Positions 1 to 9,461 are shown, numbered from the stretch's first letter. The stretch is 64,000 bases of DNA from Streptomyces pluripotens (GCF_000802245.2 NZ_CP021080.1:62001-126000), one strand, 5' to 3'. The notes: a model not told the origin generated them from the sequence alone. Program-made: numbers and translations.

Positions 1-89
1 CCTTGGGGGCGCTGCTCCTCGCCGCCGAAGAGACGCGCAAGGGGATGCTGAGGCACCGGGAGGCGTCTGCGAAGGGAGGAACACGATGA
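1..89 (+). CDS. C-terminal tail of a truncated upstream gene, possibly a permease
   Basis: An open frame enters from the left edge and ends at TGA 87-89, overlapping the ATG of the next gene as ATGA. The visible 28 residues begin with a short hydrophobic run (LGALLLAAEE) and end in a basic tail, which fits the cytoplasmic end of a membrane protein. In Streptomyces, paired TrkA-type proteins often sit behind an APC-type permease, so a permease is a reasonable guess, but the fragment is too short to prove a family. Confidence 0.5.
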   Translation, partial: LGALLLAAEETRKGMLRHREASAKGGTR

Positions 90-745
90 GAACGGTCATC
101 GTGGGGTGCGGCCGGGTCGGTGCCACCCTGGCCGCGCAGTTGGTCACCGAGGGACACGACGTACGGCTCGTCGACCACGAGCCCAAGGCTGCCAGGCTGC
201 TGCCGCCGGGGTTCCCGGGTGCCTTCCTCGTCGGCAACGGCTTCAGTCGGTCCGTGCTGGAGGCGGCCGGCATCGTCCACGCGGACGCACTCGTCGCGGT
301 CACGTCGTCCGACAACGGCAACATCGTCAGCGCGCGGACCGCCAAGGAGTCCTACCGGGTCCCCGTCGTCCTCGCCCGGATCCACGATCCGCGCCGCGCC
401 GACATCTGCCGGGACCTGGGCATCACCACGATCTCCAGTGTCCGGTGGGCGGTGAACCGCATCCATCAGATACTGCTGCACCGCCATCTGAGCCCCGAGG
501 TCGCGTTCGGCAGTGGTGAGACCCTCCTGGTCCGCTCGCAGTTGCCGGCCTACCTCACCGGGCGGCGGCTGCGCGAGTTCGACGTCGACGGCGAGATCCG
601 CGTCGTGGAGGTCACCCGGGCCGGCCGCTCGCTGCTGCCCGCCCACGGTGTCCGCGCCGAGTCCGGGGACCTGGTCACCTTCGCCGTCGCCGCGACCGCG
701 CTCGGCCGGTTGCGCGGCTTCCTCGACAAGGAGCTGGGAGCGTGA
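86..745 (+). CDS. TrkA-type NAD-binding potassium uptake regulator (first of pair)
   Basis: This 219-residue protein is a cytoplasmic regulatory subunit of the KTN/RCK type that gates a K+ (or related) transporter in response to bound nucleotide. Residues 1-130 form a Rossmann domain that opens with the glycine motif VIVGCGRVG and an acidic residue at the end of beta-2 (LVDHEP). A TrkA-C-like domain follows at about 140-215 (GETLLVRSQLPAYLTGRRL). The start overlaps the preceding stop (ATGA), and an AGGGAGGA ribosome site sits just upstream. It is coupled by a GTGA overlap to a second TrkA-type gene, so the two probably form a hetero- or homo-oligomeric ring for the upstream permease. Family is clear; the transported ion is inferred. 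Confidence 0.88.
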   Translation: MRTVIVGCGRVGATLAAQLVTEGHDVRLVDHEPKAARLLPPGFPGAFLVGNGFSRSVLEAAGIVHADALVAVTSSDNGNIVSARTAKESYRVPVVLARIHDPRRADICRDLGITTISSVRWAVNRIHQILLHRHLSPEVAFGSGETLLVRSQLPAYLTGRRLREFDVDGEIRVVEVTRAGRSLLPAHGVRAESGDLVTFAVAATALGRLRGFLDKELGA

Positions 746-1398
746 GGGTTCTCATCGCCGGTGCGGGCAGGCTCGGCACGCAGATCGCGCAGGTGCTCGC
801 CGCCGCGCGCAACGAGGTGATCCTCGTCGAGCAGGACGACGACCGGGTGGCCGAGCTGGCGGCCCTGCCCAGGGTACGACTGGTCGCCGGGAACGCCTGC
901 GACCCCCTGGTCCTGGAACGCGCCGGGGCGCTCACCTGCGACCTGGTCATCTCGGCCACGGGCCGGGACGAGGACAACCTCGTCATCGGCCTGCTCGCCA
1001 AGCGGCAGTTCGCCGTGGCGCGGGTCGCCGCGCGGGTGAACGATGCTGAGAACACCTGGCTGTTCGATCAGCGGTGGGGTGTGGACGTCGCGGTGCCCGC
1101 GGCCACACCGCTGATCTCCCTCATCGAGGAGGCCACCGGTGCCACGGACACGGTGGCGCTGCTGCGGCTGAGCAGGGCCGGCGTGGACGTCGTCGAAACG
1201 GCGATCACGGAACGGTCGCGGGCCGCCGGGCGTCCACTGGGCGAGATCACGCTCCCGGCCGGGACCGTCGTCGCCACCGTCATCCGCGACGGGCGGCCCA
1301 CGGTGCCCGGTCCCGAAGTACGGCTGCTGCCCGGCGACGAGCTCCTGCTGGTCTCGCACGAGGCCGACGAGCGGGAGATCCACGCAGCGTTCCAGTGA
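742..1398 (+). CDS. TrkA-type NAD-binding potassium uptake regulator (second of pair)
   Basis: This 218-residue protein is a paralogue of the preceding gene. Its N-terminal Rossmann domain has VLIAGAGRLGTQIA and a conserved acidic VEQDDD turn; the C-terminal TrkA-C domain runs from about 140 to 218 (LPAGTVVATVIRDG, LLPGDELLLVS). The GTG start overlaps the stop of the first gene as GTGA, showing translational coupling. Two KTN proteins of the same length in tandem suggest an alternating ring. The gene ends 219 bases before a convergent universal stress gene; I saw no strong terminator hairpin in that gap. Confidence 0.88.
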   Translation: MRVLIAGAGRLGTQIAQVLAAARNEVILVEQDDDRVAELAALPRVRLVAGNACDPLVLERAGALTCDLVISATGRDEDNLVIGLLAKRQFAVARVAARVNDAENTWLFDQRWGVDVAVPAATPLISLIEEATGATDTVALLRLSRAGVDVVETAITERSRAAGRPLGEITLPAGTVVATVIRDGRPTVPGPEVRLLPGDELLLVSHEADEREIHAAFQ

Positions 1399-1616
1399 CC
1401 GGTGCCAGCGCGCCGGGCACAGACATCCGGTCTCGGTCCGAGGCGCGTTGCGGAGGTGCATCACGGTGGGACACGAGGGCTTTCTGCTGCTGGCGCAGAT
1501 GTCGCAAGCCGCACCAGGTCAGAAGGCCCCCACCCGTTTCAGGACCGATCTGCCGTGAAGCCGGTCACCGACCACGACCTCCTGGTACGGAACATCCAGG
1601 ACGCCGCGGACCGGTG

Positions 1617-2060
1617 TCAGGACGTCTCGGCACGGACGATCACGACCGGGCAGCTCGCGTGGTGCGACACGTGCTGGCTGACAGAACCGAGGAGGGCGCT
1701 CGCGAACCCTCCCCTACCCCGGCTACCGACAACCAGGACCTCTGCTCCTTCGGCGGCGCGCAGCAGCACCTCGGCCGGATTGCCGTGCGCCAGGAATTCC
1801 CGGACCTTGCTGGCCGCGTCCGCGCCGAGCACGTCGGCCAGTTCCTTCCGCATCCGCCGCCGGGCCTCCTCCTCGTCGACATCCATGTCGACGGCCGGCG
1901 CCGACCATCCGTACAGGCCCGGCAGCTCCCAGGCCGCGACCGCGTCCACGGTGCCGCCGGCCAGGTCGGCGTAGCGCACGGCCCAGCGCAGTGCCGCGTA
2001 CGAGGACGGTGACCCGTCGACGCCAACCACGACCCGCGGCTTGGAGACATCCTTGTCCAT
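1617..2060 (-). CDS. Universal stress protein, single Usp domain
   Basis: This 147-residue protein is a single UspA fold. It starts MDKDVSKPRVVVGVDGSPSS and ends with the ATP-binding signature VVGSRGRGGFASALLGSVSQ followed by HHASCPVVIV, the typical G-2x-G-9x-G(S/T) nucleotide loop. The open frame runs further upstream, but the ATG at 2060 is chosen because AGGAGAGGTGG lies directly before it and the Usp fold begins there. It lies downstream of the GH65 gene with a 220-base gap that holds a GC palindrome at 2255-2269 and a weak GGTCC-N4-GGTCC element at 2224-2237. Usp proteins of this kind belong to dormancy and hypoxia regulons in actinobacteria, which fits the neighbours. Confidence 0.9.
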   Translation of the reverse strand: MDKDVSKPRVVVGVDGSPSSYAALRWAVRYADLAGGTVDAVAAWELPGLYGWSAPAVDMDVDEEEARRRMRKELADVLGADAASKVREFLAHGNPAEVLLRAAEGAEVLVVGSRGRGGFASALLGSVSQHVSHHASCPVVIVRAETS

Positions 2061-2280
2061 CTGTGCCACCTCTCCTACAGCTCGGCCACCCCGTCGTTCT
2101 CCCCTCTTCGCTTCCACGCTGCACGCGGGACAGCCATCTCGCCAGAGCAGACTCGCCCGAGCAGCCGCTCGCGGTGCCCGACGCGGCCCGTGCCACCGGG
2201 CAGCGGTACGGGGGTTCCGTCGTGGTCCCCTCGGTCCCGGTGAACGCCGATCGTGCCGGCCGGGCCGGCTTGACACGCGG

Positions 2281-4692
2281 TCATTGGGCCAGCGTCAGAC
2301 GAACCGTCTCCCCCGGCTGGACCCGGACGGAGCGGTCGGCCAACTGGACGTCGATCGGCTGGCGGTCGGACGGGGGCACGGTGATCTCCATGCGCTTGTG
2401 CCGCAGGCGCAGCCGCACGCCCCAGTGCCCCTGGTAGCGGATGACGAACCCGTAGGACGACAGCTCGGGCACCGGCACGGGATCCAGCCACAGGGCTCCT
2501 GACCTGGTCTCCAGGCCGGGCAGTCCCCGTTGCACGAGGTCGAGCGTGCCGGCCATGGCTCCGAGATGGATGCCTTCGCCCGTGGTGCCGCCCTGCAGGT
2601 CGGCGATGTCGCCGCGCAGGGCCTCCTGGCAGAACACCCACGCGCCCGCCCGGCGGGCGCGGGCCAGCACCCAGCCGTGGACCAGACCGCTCAGGGTGGA
2701 ACCGTGGCTGGTGCGGGCCAGGTAGTAGTCGACGGTCCGCGACCAGATCCCCTCGTCCAGTCGGTAGCCCAACTGTCCGAAGAGCGAGCGGAGCTCGGAC
2801 GGTGAGAACAGGTACCCCAGCATGAGCACGTCGGCCTGCTTGGACGCCTTGTAGCGGTTGACGGTGTCGCCCTCCGCCTCCAGTATGCGATCCAGGCGGC
2901 GGATGTCGGCGTACCGTTCGCGATAGCCGTCCCAGTCCAGTTCCGCAAGGTCTCCGTAGCCGTTGAACTGGCTGATGACACCGTCGTGGAAGGGCACGTA
3001 CATCCGGTGGGAGACCTCCTCCCAGTGGGCGAGCTCAGTCCCGTCCAGCCCGGTCCGCTCGGCGAGTTCCAGATGGCGCGGCTCCGGGAGAGCGCGCAGC
3101 ACCTCCCGCGCCCGGGCGAGCACCCAAGCAGCCGTGACGTTGGTGTAGGCGTTGTCGTCCAGTCCGGGCTCCGCGGCGCCCGGGTAGGAGTCGTGGTACT
3201 CGTCGGGGCCCATCACGCCCCGGATCCGGTAGCGGTCCAGACGCTCGTCGTAAGTGGCCGAGTCCGCCCAGAACCGGGCGATCTGGAGCAGCATCTCGGC
3301 ACCCTTGGTGTGCAGGAACCCGGTGTCCCCGCTCGCTTCGCAGTACTGCCACACGTTGTAGGCGATCGCCGAGCCCACATGGCGCTGGAGTTGGGAGTTG
3401 TCGGGCAGCCAGCGCCCCGAGCGCGGGTTGAGGTGCAGTGTCTGCGTTTCCTCGCGTCCGTCGCTGCCGCTCTGCCACGGATAGAGGGCGCCGCGCCTGC
3501 CGATGGTGCGCGCCGCCGCGCAGGCTCGTTCCAGGCGCCGGTGCCGGTACTCCAGCAAGGCCCGGGAGACCTCCGGGAAGTGCAGATCGAGGTAGCGCAG
3601 GACGAACAGCTCGTCCCAGAAGATGTGGCCGCGGTAAGCCTCGCCGTGCAGCCCCCGGGCCGGCACACCCACATCGAGTTCGGCGGTGTGCGGGGAGAGG
3701 GTCTGCAGCACGTGGAACAGGTGCAGACGCAGGATGCGGCCCGGCTCTCCGGGGACGTCGATGTCGGCTCGGCGCCACATCTGTCCCCAGGCCGTCCGGT
3801 GTGTCCGCAGGAGTTCGCTGAAGCCGGGAGCCGTCCCCACGCGGTCGAGTGCGGCACGCAGGGGATCGCTGATGGCCGGGTCCCGCGAGGTGTGCAGGGC
3901 GATGGTCTTGTCGATGGTGACCGTCCGGCGGGGGCTCAGTTCCAGCCGTCCCTCCTGTACCGCGCGTACACCCTCGTCGCGATAGCGGAGGGTGAGGTCC
4001 GCGTCGGCCGTCAGCCGGCCGGCCATCCCGACGCGGATGTCCGACGTGCGGGTCCGGCAGCGCAACCAGACGGTGTCCGCCGGCACGGCGCCGGTGTGCA
4101 CGTCGGTCAGGTGGTGGTTTTCGAGATCCCCGTAGCGTCTGACCCCCTGGTTGGCGACGCCCCCGTCGAGCGCCGCCTCGATGTCGAGCACCATCGCGGC
4201 GTCCTCCGCGGTGACCTCGGTGCGCAGTACGGCCAGGTGCGGATCGGCCATGTGGACGATCCGCACCTGGCGGACGGACAGCGCCCGTCCGTCCGCGAGC
4301 CGGTAACGGGTCCGGCGCTCCAGCACACCCGTCTCAAGGTGCAGTACGTGCCCGTGGCCGAGGACCGTCGCGGTCCGGGGGGTGAGCCACGGCCCGTCGA
4401 CGGGCCGGAAGCGGAGGACGAGCCAGTTCGGCAGGTTGACCATGTCCTCGTTCTCGACGAAGCGGCCGGCGACGTGCGAGGTGAGCCGGTTGTAGCACCC
4501 GGCGACGTAGGTGCCCGGATAGTGCGCATCGTCCGCGGCACACTCGGGCAGCGCGCCACGCGTGGCGACATATCCGTTACCGAGCGTGCACAGTGATTCC
4601 CGTAGGCGCTCGCCCTCGGGCTGGTAACCGTCATACTGCCAGGTCCAGGGCGTGGCCGCGGTTGACTTCCCGGCAGGGCCTGCCGTATTCAT
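2281..4692 (-). CDS. Glycoside hydrolase family 65 protein (maltose/trehalose/kojibiose phosphorylase type)
   Basis: This 803-residue protein has the GH65 layout: an N-terminal beta-sandwich (about 1-280), a helical linker and an (alpha/alpha)6 catalytic barrel (about 310-690), then small C-terminal sheets. The catalytic acid is the Glu of GVMGPDEYHD. The phosphate-binding region typical of phosphorylases is seen as TSHGSTLSGLVHG, and KQADVLMLGYLFS matches the conserved KQADV stretch. Members split alpha-linked disaccharides with phosphate to give a sugar 1-phosphate; the specific substrate cannot be read. The ATG at 4692 is preferred because the GTG at 4749 would overlap the upstream Usp gene by 34 bases. 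It follows that Usp gene by 23 bases, so they are probably co-transcribed. Confidence 0.88.
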   Translation of the reverse strand: MNTAGPAGKSTAATPWTWQYDGYQPEGERLRESLCTLGNGYVATRGALPECAADDAHYPGTYVAGCYNRLTSHVAGRFVENEDMVNLPNWLVLRFRPVDGPWLTPRTATVLGHGHVLHLETGVLERRTRYRLADGRALSVRQVRIVHMADPHLAVLRTEVTAEDAAMVLDIEAALDGGVANQGVRRYGDLENHHLTDVHTGAVPADTVWLRCRTRTSDIRVGMAGRLTADADLTLRYRDEGVRAVQEGRLELSPRRTVTIDKTIALHTSRDPAISDPLRAALDRVGTAPGFSELLRTHRTAWGQMWRRADIDVPGEPGRILRLHLFHVLQTLSPHTAELDVGVPARGLHGEAYRGHIFWDELFVLRYLDLHFPEVSRALLEYRHRRLERACAAARTIGRRGALYPWQSGSDGREETQTLHLNPRSGRWLPDNSQLQRHVGSAIAYNVWQYCEASGDTGFLHTKGAEMLLQIARFWADSATYDERLDRYRIRGVMGPDEYHDSYPGAAEPGLDDNAYTNVTAAWVLARAREVLRALPEPRHLELAERTGLDGTELAHWEEVSHRMYVPFHDGVISQFNGYGDLAELDWDGYRERYADIRRLDRILEAEGDTVNRYKASKQADVLMLGYLFSPSELRSLFGQLGYRLDEGIWSRTVDYYLARTSHGSTLSGLVHGWVLARARRAGAWVFCQEALRGDIADLQGGTTGEGIHLGAMAGTLDLVQRGLPGLETRSGALWLDPVPVPELSSYGFVIRYQGHWGVRLRLRHKRMEITVPPSDRQPIDVQLADRSVRVQPGETVRLTLAQ

Positions 4693-4715
4693 CGCCTGCT
4701 CGTCGGCCGGAACTC

Positions 4716-5594
4716 TCACGGCCGCTGCGGTACGACCGCGACCGGACACTGCGCGTGGTGCAGCAGGCTGTGGCCCACCCGGCCGAGGTGGAGGCCGAGG
4801 TGGCTCGTCCTGCGATGCGTCCCGATGATCACGAGGTCGGCGGCCGCTGACCGCTCCACGAGGATCTTGCCCGCCGGTCCCTCCAATGCCGAACGGCGGG
4901 TCCGGACGCCCGGATGCTCGGCGATCGCGTCCGCGAGCAGCGTGCCGAGCAGCGCCGAGGCCCGCTCCTCGTCTGCGTTCTCCGGTTCACCGGCCCGCGC
5001 TCGAAGGCCGCCGCCCGCCTCGTAGGCGGGGCGCCGCCAGGCACGGACCACATCCAACGTGCAGTCACGCGCCTGGGCCTCTCGGAAGGCGAACCGCACG
5101 GCCTCGGTGCTCGTGTCGGCATCTCCCAGGCCCAACAGGATCCGCCCGTGTGTACCGCCCACACCCGCCTGATCACCTCGGACCACCACCACCGGGCAGT
5201 GCGCCCGGGCGGCGACGGCCAGACCGACCGACCCGAGGAGGAGACCCTTGAGCTGCCCGCGCCCGCGTGAGCCCGTCACCAGCGCCGACGCCTCGTCGCC
5301 CGCACGCACGAGAGCGGCTGCGGCGTCCTCTGCGACCACGTCCGTGGTGACCTTCACGTCAGGGTTGCGCCGCTGGGCGCGGTCGGCCGCGGAGGCCACG
5401 ATGTGCTCGGCCAATACCTGCTCGGAGGGACGCCCCACGCCTGTGCCCGGCAGCGCGCCGTCGTAACGTTCCCAGAGGGAGGCGTAGAGGAGCCTCACGG
5501 GTAGACCGTGGCGGACGGCTTCGTCCACCGCCCAGTCGACGGCCTGCAGGCACGAGTCCGATCCGTCGACGCCCACGACCAGAGGGAGTGTCAT
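4716..5594 (-). CDS. Universal stress protein with two Usp domains
   Basis: This 292-residue protein has tandem UspA domains. The first (about 1-145) begins MTLPLVVGVDGSDS and carries VTGSRGRGQLKGLLLGSVGL. The second (about 150-290) carries IIGTHRRTSHLGLHLGRVGH followed by HHAQCPVAVVP, a degenerate version of the nucleotide loop. The open frame continues upstream to 5930, but the ATG at 5594 is preferred: AGGAAAGGCGGTGGGGAC precedes it and the Usp fold starts exactly there. The gene is first in a probable two-gene unit with GH65. A perfect GGGCC-N4-GGCCC palindrome lies 87 bases upstream. Confidence 0.9.
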   Translation of the reverse strand: MTLPLVVGVDGSDSCLQAVDWAVDEAVRHGLPVRLLYASLWERYDGALPGTGVGRPSEQVLAEHIVASAADRAQRRNPDVKVTTDVVAEDAAAALVRAGDEASALVTGSRGRGQLKGLLLGSVGLAVAARAHCPVVVVRGDQAGVGGTHGRILLGLGDADTSTEAVRFAFREAQARDCTLDVVRAWRRPAYEAGGGLRARAGEPENADEERASALLGTLLADAIAEHPGVRTRRSALEGPAGKILVERSAAADLVIIGTHRRTSHLGLHLGRVGHSLLHHAQCPVAVVPQRP

Positions 5595-5680
5595 CGTCCC
5601 CACCGCCTTTCCTGGGCTGCCACGTCGTACAGCGCATGGGGCTGGTTCCACCGTCGCACTGCGCCGCGCGGGGGTGCGAG

Positions 5681-5694
5681 GGGCCCTTCGGCCC
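5681..5694. promoter_or_regulatory. Palindrome GGGCC-CTTC-GGCCC upstream of the usp-GH65 unit
   Basis: The perfect 14-base inverted repeat lies in the gap between a CBS-BON gene and the Usp gene, 87 bases before the Usp start. The same pattern occurs at 26143 and 32714, each upstream of a stress or energy gene, and with one mismatch at 12101. It resembles the DevR/DosR-type dormancy box with C in place of A/T. It could instead fold as a hairpin ending the CBS-BON transcript. Confidence 0.5.
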
Positions 5695-5775
5695 CCTTCG
5701 GAGTTTTCTCCCCCATCCGGTGCCACCGGTGAGGCCGGGTGGAGAAGCGGTGCGGTCGTGTGGGGCCGGCCCTCG

Positions 5776-6450
5776 TCAGCCGCCGGTGGGTGAGGGCCGA
5801 GCGTCGTCCGTGCGGTACGCGATGTGCCCGGAGACCGAGACCACACCGTCCACGCCACGGCACAGTTGCTCGACCACGGGGACCAGGCTGCGGAACTCCA
5901 CGGAGCCACCGAGGACGACCCGTCCGTCACGCACCTCGACCGTCACCTCCGCGGGGGCGAGCCGCAGCGTGCGCCGCAACACGTCCTCGGTGATCTCGTC
6001 GCGGATGGCGTCGTCACGGCGCAGGAAGATCCGCAGCAGATCACCCCGGCTGACCATGCCCAGGAGCCGGTCCGCCTCGTCCACCACGGGCAGCCGCTTG
6101 ACCTGCTGGACCTCCATGAGGCGTGCGGCTTCGACCACGTTCCAGTCCGGACGCGCGCACACCGCGGGAGCCGACATCAGTTCCTCCGCACGAGCACCCT
6201 CGGCCTTGGCCCGCTCCCAGGCCTCCAGGTGCGGTATCGGGGTCCTGCCCGACGGATCGGCCTGGTCGGCGCTCTTGCGCAGCAGGTCGGCCTCGGACAC
6301 GACCCCCTGGGGCCGGTCCAGATCGTCCACCACGGGTACGGCGGTGACGTCGTTGTCCGCCAGGAGCCTGACGATCTCCTTGAACGGCGTGTCACGCCGC
6401 ACCGTAACGACGTCCCGGGTCATGAGCTCCGCGACCGTTCGGTGGTGCAT
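5776..6450 (-). CDS. CBS domain pair with C-terminal BON domain
   Basis: This 224-residue protein has two CBS motifs (about 8-65 and 85-145; TAVPVVDDLDRPQGVVSEADLL and VKRLPVVDEADRLLGMVSRGDLL regions) that normally bind adenosine nucleotides as an energy sensor. A BON domain follows at about 150-215 (EVTVEVRDGRVVLGGSVEF), a fold linked to membrane or lipid contact. The ATG at 6450 has GGGAGG six bases upstream; the longer open frame to 6537 has no such support. It is a paralogue of the CBS-BON gene at 12257. An inverted repeat GTGTCCG-N11-CGGACAC at 6513-6537 lies upstream. It follows the hydrogenase operon in the same direction. Confidence 0.87.
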   Translation of the reverse strand: MHHRTVAELMTRDVVTVRRDTPFKEIVRLLADNDVTAVPVVDDLDRPQGVVSEADLLRKSADQADPSGRTPIPHLEAWERAKAEGARAEELMSAPAVCARPDWNVVEAARLMEVQQVKRLPVVDEADRLLGMVSRGDLLRIFLRRDDAIRDEITEDVLRRTLRLAPAEVTVEVRDGRVVLGGSVEFRSLVPVVEQLCRGVDGVVSVSGHIAYRTDDARPSPTGG

Positions 6451-6512
6451 GGTGCCTCCCGTGTACGGGCCGTCCGCCGCGCGGGTACCGGGCTGTCGCC
6501 CCACGTTGCGGC

Positions 6513-6537
6513 GTGTCCGGCGCGGCAGGTCGGACAC
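6513..6537. promoter_or_regulatory. Inverted repeat upstream of the CBS-BON gene
   Basis: GTGTCCG at 6513-6519 is matched by CGGACAC at 6531-6537, giving perfect 7-base arms about 65 bases before the start of the CBS-BON gene at 6450. It lies in the 174-base gap after the hydrogenase protease gene. It could be an operator or a weak stem; no T-run follows on the minus strand. Confidence 0.3.
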
Positions 6538-6624
6538 AGGACCATTCTGCGGAGCGGGCGGCGATCATGCGAGCGCACCCCGTCGGCCGTTCCGCGCCGG
6601 TCTGCGGACCGGTGCGGCAACCGC

Positions 6625-7107
6625 TCACGGTGCGTCGGGCCCCAGTGCGCGTCGCACGGAGGCGGCCGTGCGGGAGATCAGTCGGGGCAGGGCCGACCGC
6701 ACCGGCGCGCTCAGGCCCGTGCCGAGTTCGACGTCGCTGACCTCCACGGCGTGCACCACCAACTCCGGCGGGAGCCGGTGGAGGGCTTCTGCCAGGGCGA
6801 GGCACTCCCCGAGGCCCAGGGCGTGGGTGCTCGCCGTGGCCGGCGCGTGGCCGGCGGCCTGCGCCGCCGTCAGTGTGTGCAGCCGGCCGGGCCGGGCCGG
6901 CTGTATCCGGAGCGCTTCGACCACGACGACGGTCTCCGCGCCCTGCCAGAGCCCGAGCATCCGGGCCGGTTCGCCGTCGCTGACCGCCAGTACCACGTTC
7001 TCGGGCACCTGGCCGCGCAGTGCCTCCACGACCGCGGGACCGGCGCCATCATCGCCGCGCAGCGGATTGCCCACGCCGATCACCACGACCCGGCCGTTCG
7101 CGGTCAT
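6625..7107 (-). CDS. Hydrogenase maturation protease (HycI/HoxW family)
   Basis: This 160-residue protein is the endopeptidase that removes the C-terminal peptide of the [NiFe] large subunit after nickel insertion. The family signature VIGVGNPLRGDDGAG is at residues 8-22; the Asp of DDG is a nickel-sensing ligand. Further conserved acidic and histidine positions appear in VVVVEALRI and STHALGLGE, though the usual D at the second ligand reads as E (VEAL). It starts in an ATGA overlap with the large subunit stop and closes the hydrogenase operon, consistent with a dedicated protease. Confidence 0.88.
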   Translation of the reverse strand: MTANGRVVVIGVGNPLRGDDGAGPAVVEALRGQVPENVVLAVSDGEPARMLGLWQGAETVVVVEALRIQPARPGRLHTLTAAQAAGHAPATASTHALGLGECLALAEALHRLPPELVVHAVEVSDVELGTGLSAPVRSALPRLISRTAASVRRALGPDAP

Positions 7108-8498
7108 GTGCGCTCCACCGTCAGATCGAGGAAGTGGGCGGCGCAGGAGATGCAGGGGTCGTGGTTGCGCACGGCACGCTCGCACAGGAGCGTCAGTTCC
7201 TCGTCGTCGGGGACCGGTCCGCGCCGGTCCAGACACGACTGGACGACCCGGCGCACGTCCTCCTCGATGGCCCGCTGGTTCTGGGCGGTGGGTGGAACGA
7301 TGCGGGCCGCGTCGATCGTGCCGTCCTCGGCCATGCCGTAGCGGTGGTAGAGCAGTCCGCGGGGCGCCTCGGTGGCCCCCGCACCGACCGCCCTGCGGGG
7401 CGACACCTCGACGGCGGGCTGGGCGGGCGGTTCGTAGGCGTCGATGATCCGCAGGGCTTCCTCGATCGCGTGCACCACTTCCACGGCGCGCACGACGATG
7501 CTGCGGAAGGGGTTGACACGGACCGGGCCGGCCGATGCGTCCCCGAGCCCCGCGTCGCGCGCCGCCTCGGCCGCCACGGGGTGCAGCCATCGCCCGTTGA
7601 CCGCGTAGCGCGCCAGCGGACCGGTCAGGTGGCGACGCCCGTCGAGGGTGGCGGTCAGGGCCGTGGAGTACGGCACCTGGTCCTCCTGGACGTGCTGCTC
7701 GAACGCGGACAGGGGAAGGTCACGCACGTCCGCGACGGTCCTCCCGCCCGCGCCCGCAGTGGTGTCCGTACTGGGGTCCGTAGTGAGGTCCGAGGCAGCC
7801 AGGACCGCCGGTGTCCCGGAGTCGATGGCGTAGCGGCCCGGATCGCACAGAGCGAGCAGGTCGTGGTCGCACACGGCGTCGGGGAACTCGAATCCCGCCA
7901 CCCAACGAACCGTCTCCAGGGCCTCCTCGCGGGCCTGCCGCAGTCGTTGTGCCAGGGGGCGCAGTTCCCGGGGCTGCGGTGTGCGGTGGAAGCCGCCGAC
8001 ACGGACGTTGACCGGATGGATCGGCCGACCGCCCAGTTGCTCCAGGATCGCGTTGCCGGTCTGCTTGATCCGCAGACCGCGTTCGACGGCCCTCCGGTGC
8101 CCGCGGGCGACCTCGACCGCGCTCGGGCAGCCCAGGAAGTCGGGGGCGTGCAGCAGATGGATGTGGAGGGTGTGGCTTTCGATCCACTCCCCGCAGTACA
8201 GGAGGCGGCGCAGTTCGGCGAGGGGGCCGTCCACGCGGACGCCGCAGGCGTCCTCGATCGCCTGGCAGGCACTCATCTGGTAGGCGACGGGGCAGATACC
8301 ACAGATGCGGGCGGTGATGTCGGGCGGTTCGGTGTGGCCGCGGCCCATCAGGAACGCCTCGAAGAACCGGGGCGGTTCGTAGATGCGCAGCCGTGTCTCG
8401 GCCACTCTTCCCTCGTGCAGGCGCAGGTGGAGGGACCCTTCGCCCTCCACCCGGGCCAGCGCGTCCAGCCGCAGGACACGCGTTGCGCGATGGCTCAT
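7104..8498 (-). CDS. [NiFe] hydrogenase large (alpha) subunit, group 3b-like
   Basis: This 464-residue cytoplasmic subunit holds the Ni-Fe centre. The proximal cysteine pair is in [11 protein letters not shown] near residue 65 and the distal pair in [13 protein letters not shown] near the C-terminus, so all four metal-binding cysteines are present. A short tail (TVERT) after the last motif is what the maturation protease trims. The L1 motif with PVAY, the protein length and the gene order beta-gamma-small-large fit bidirectional NADP-linked group 3b enzymes (sulfhydrogenase family, Mycobacterium Hyh). It overlaps both neighbours by 4 bases, so subunits are translationally coupled. No hyp assembly genes are in the window and must lie elsewhere. 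Confidence 0.9.
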   Translation of the reverse strand: MSHRATRVLRLDALARVEGEGSLHLRLHEGRVAETRLRIYEPPRFFEAFLMGRGHTEPPDITARICGICPVAYQMSACQAIEDACGVRVDGPLAELRRLLYCGEWIESHTLHIHLLHAPDFLGCPSAVEVARGHRRAVERGLRIKQTGNAILEQLGGRPIHPVNVRVGGFHRTPQPRELRPLAQRLRQAREEALETVRWVAGFEFPDAVCDHDLLALCDPGRYAIDSGTPAVLAASDLTTDPSTDTTAGAGGRTVADVRDLPLSAFEQHVQEDQVPYSTALTATLDGRRHLTGPLARYAVNGRWLHPVAAEAARDAGLGDASAGPVRVNPFRSIVVRAVEVVHAIEEALRIIDAYEPPAQPAVEVSPRRAVGAGATEAPRGLLYHRYGMAEDGTIDAARIVPPTAQNQRAIEEDVRRVVQSCLDRRGPVPDDEELTLLCERAVRNHDPCISCAAHFLDLTVERT

Positions 8499-9460
8499 AC
8501 AGGCCCTTCCTGGCCGGTGTCCGTCGGTGCCCGAGGTTCGTCCTGCCCGGCGTCCCGCCCCTCGGCCGCGAGATCGGGTACGCAGGCATATTCCGGTGAC
8601 GCGGCGTTGAAGGTGCGGAAGACACGCAGGATGTCACGCTCACTCATCCCGTCCCGGCCCAGTTGCGCGACCATTGAGCGCAGATTGGGACGGTCCACCG
8701 GTCCGAAACAGCCGTAGCAGCCGCGTCCGTAGGCGGGACAGATCGCGCCGCACCCGGAGTGGGTGACCGGGCCCAGGCAGGGCGTTCCGTGGGCCACGGT
8801 GACGCAGGTGGTACCGCGCCTCTTGCACTCGAAGCAGACACTGTGGTCGGGGATGCCGGGTTTGCGGCCCGCTAGGTAAGCGGTGACGACCTCCAGGAGC
8901 TGGCGGCGGTCGATGGGGCAGCCGCGCAGTTCGAAATCGACCGGCACATGCGCCGAGATCGGTGTCGAGTTCTCGAGGGCGGAGATGTACTGCGGATGTG
9001 CGTAGACGGCGGCGCGGAACTCGGCGACATCGCCGAAGTTGCGCAGTGCCTGGATGCCGCCAGCGGTGGCGCAGGCTCCGATGGTCACCAGGCGCCGGGA
9101 GACGCTCCGCACGTGGCGGATCCGGTCGGCGTCTTCTCCAGTGGTGATCGATCCCTCGACGAGGGAGAGGTCGTACGGTCCGCGGCCTGCCAGTTCCGCG
9201 CGCCGCCCGTCGGGACCCTCGGCGGCGGACATCTCCAGGAAGTGCTCGATCCGGATCCGGTCGGCGAGGCCGAGCAACTCGTCCTCCAGGTCGAGCAGGG
9301 TCAGCTGACAGCCGTCGCAGGAGGCGAACTTCCACACGGCGAGTGTCGGCCTGGAGTCCTCGCCGGACCGCCGGTCGGCCGCCGGTTCCTGGTCGGCGGC
9401 GGCCGGTGCCCGGTCCATCGTCCCCGGCGGGAAGGAGTCTCCCGGCTGGCCAGTGTCCAT
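8495..9460 (-). CDS. [NiFe] hydrogenase small (delta) subunit
   Basis: This 321-residue subunit carries the FeS relay to the active site. Cysteines are visible in [12 protein letters not shown] (proximal cluster), [20 protein letters not shown] and the cluster-rich [20 protein letters not shown]. No Tat signal precedes the domain; the first 40 residues are polar and low in complexity, consistent with a cytoplasmic group 3 enzyme. The stop overlaps the large-subunit start (ATGA), and its own ATG is one base after the gamma-subunit stop. The C-terminal 35 residues (rich in D, E, G, P) extend beyond the usual end of the family. Confidence 0.9.
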   Translation of the reverse strand: MDTGQPGDSFPPGTMDRAPAAADQEPAADRRSGEDSRPTLAVWKFASCDGCQLTLLDLEDELLGLADRIRIEHFLEMSAAEGPDGRRAELAGRGPYDLSLVEGSITTGEDADRIRHVRSVSRRLVTIGACATAGGIQALRNFGDVAEFRAAVYAHPQYISALENSTPISAHVPVDFELRGCPIDRRQLLEVVTAYLAGRKPGIPDHSVCFECKRRGTTCVTVAHGTPCLGPVTHSGCGAICPAYGRGCYGCFGPVDRPNLRSMVAQLGRDGMSERDILRVFRTFNAASPEYACVPDLAAEGRDAGQDEPRAPTDTGQEGPV

Positions 9461-9461
9461 C

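Noticed and set aside
2255..2269. GCCGGCC-G-GGCCGGC dyad after the GH65 stop as a transcription terminator
   Set aside because: The one-base loop is sterically poor for a hairpin and no T-run follows; it may simply be a GC palindrome.
2986..4596. A 536-codon open frame antisense to the GH65 gene
   Set aside because: Typical GC shadow; the minus-strand protein has the catalytic GPDEYHD motif and full-length family similarity.
7020..8717. A 565-codon open frame antisense to the hydrogenase large subunit
   Set aside because: It mirrors the opposite-strand gene, which has all metal-binding motifs; the antisense product is Gly/Arg/Asp-rich with no domain and no ribosome site.
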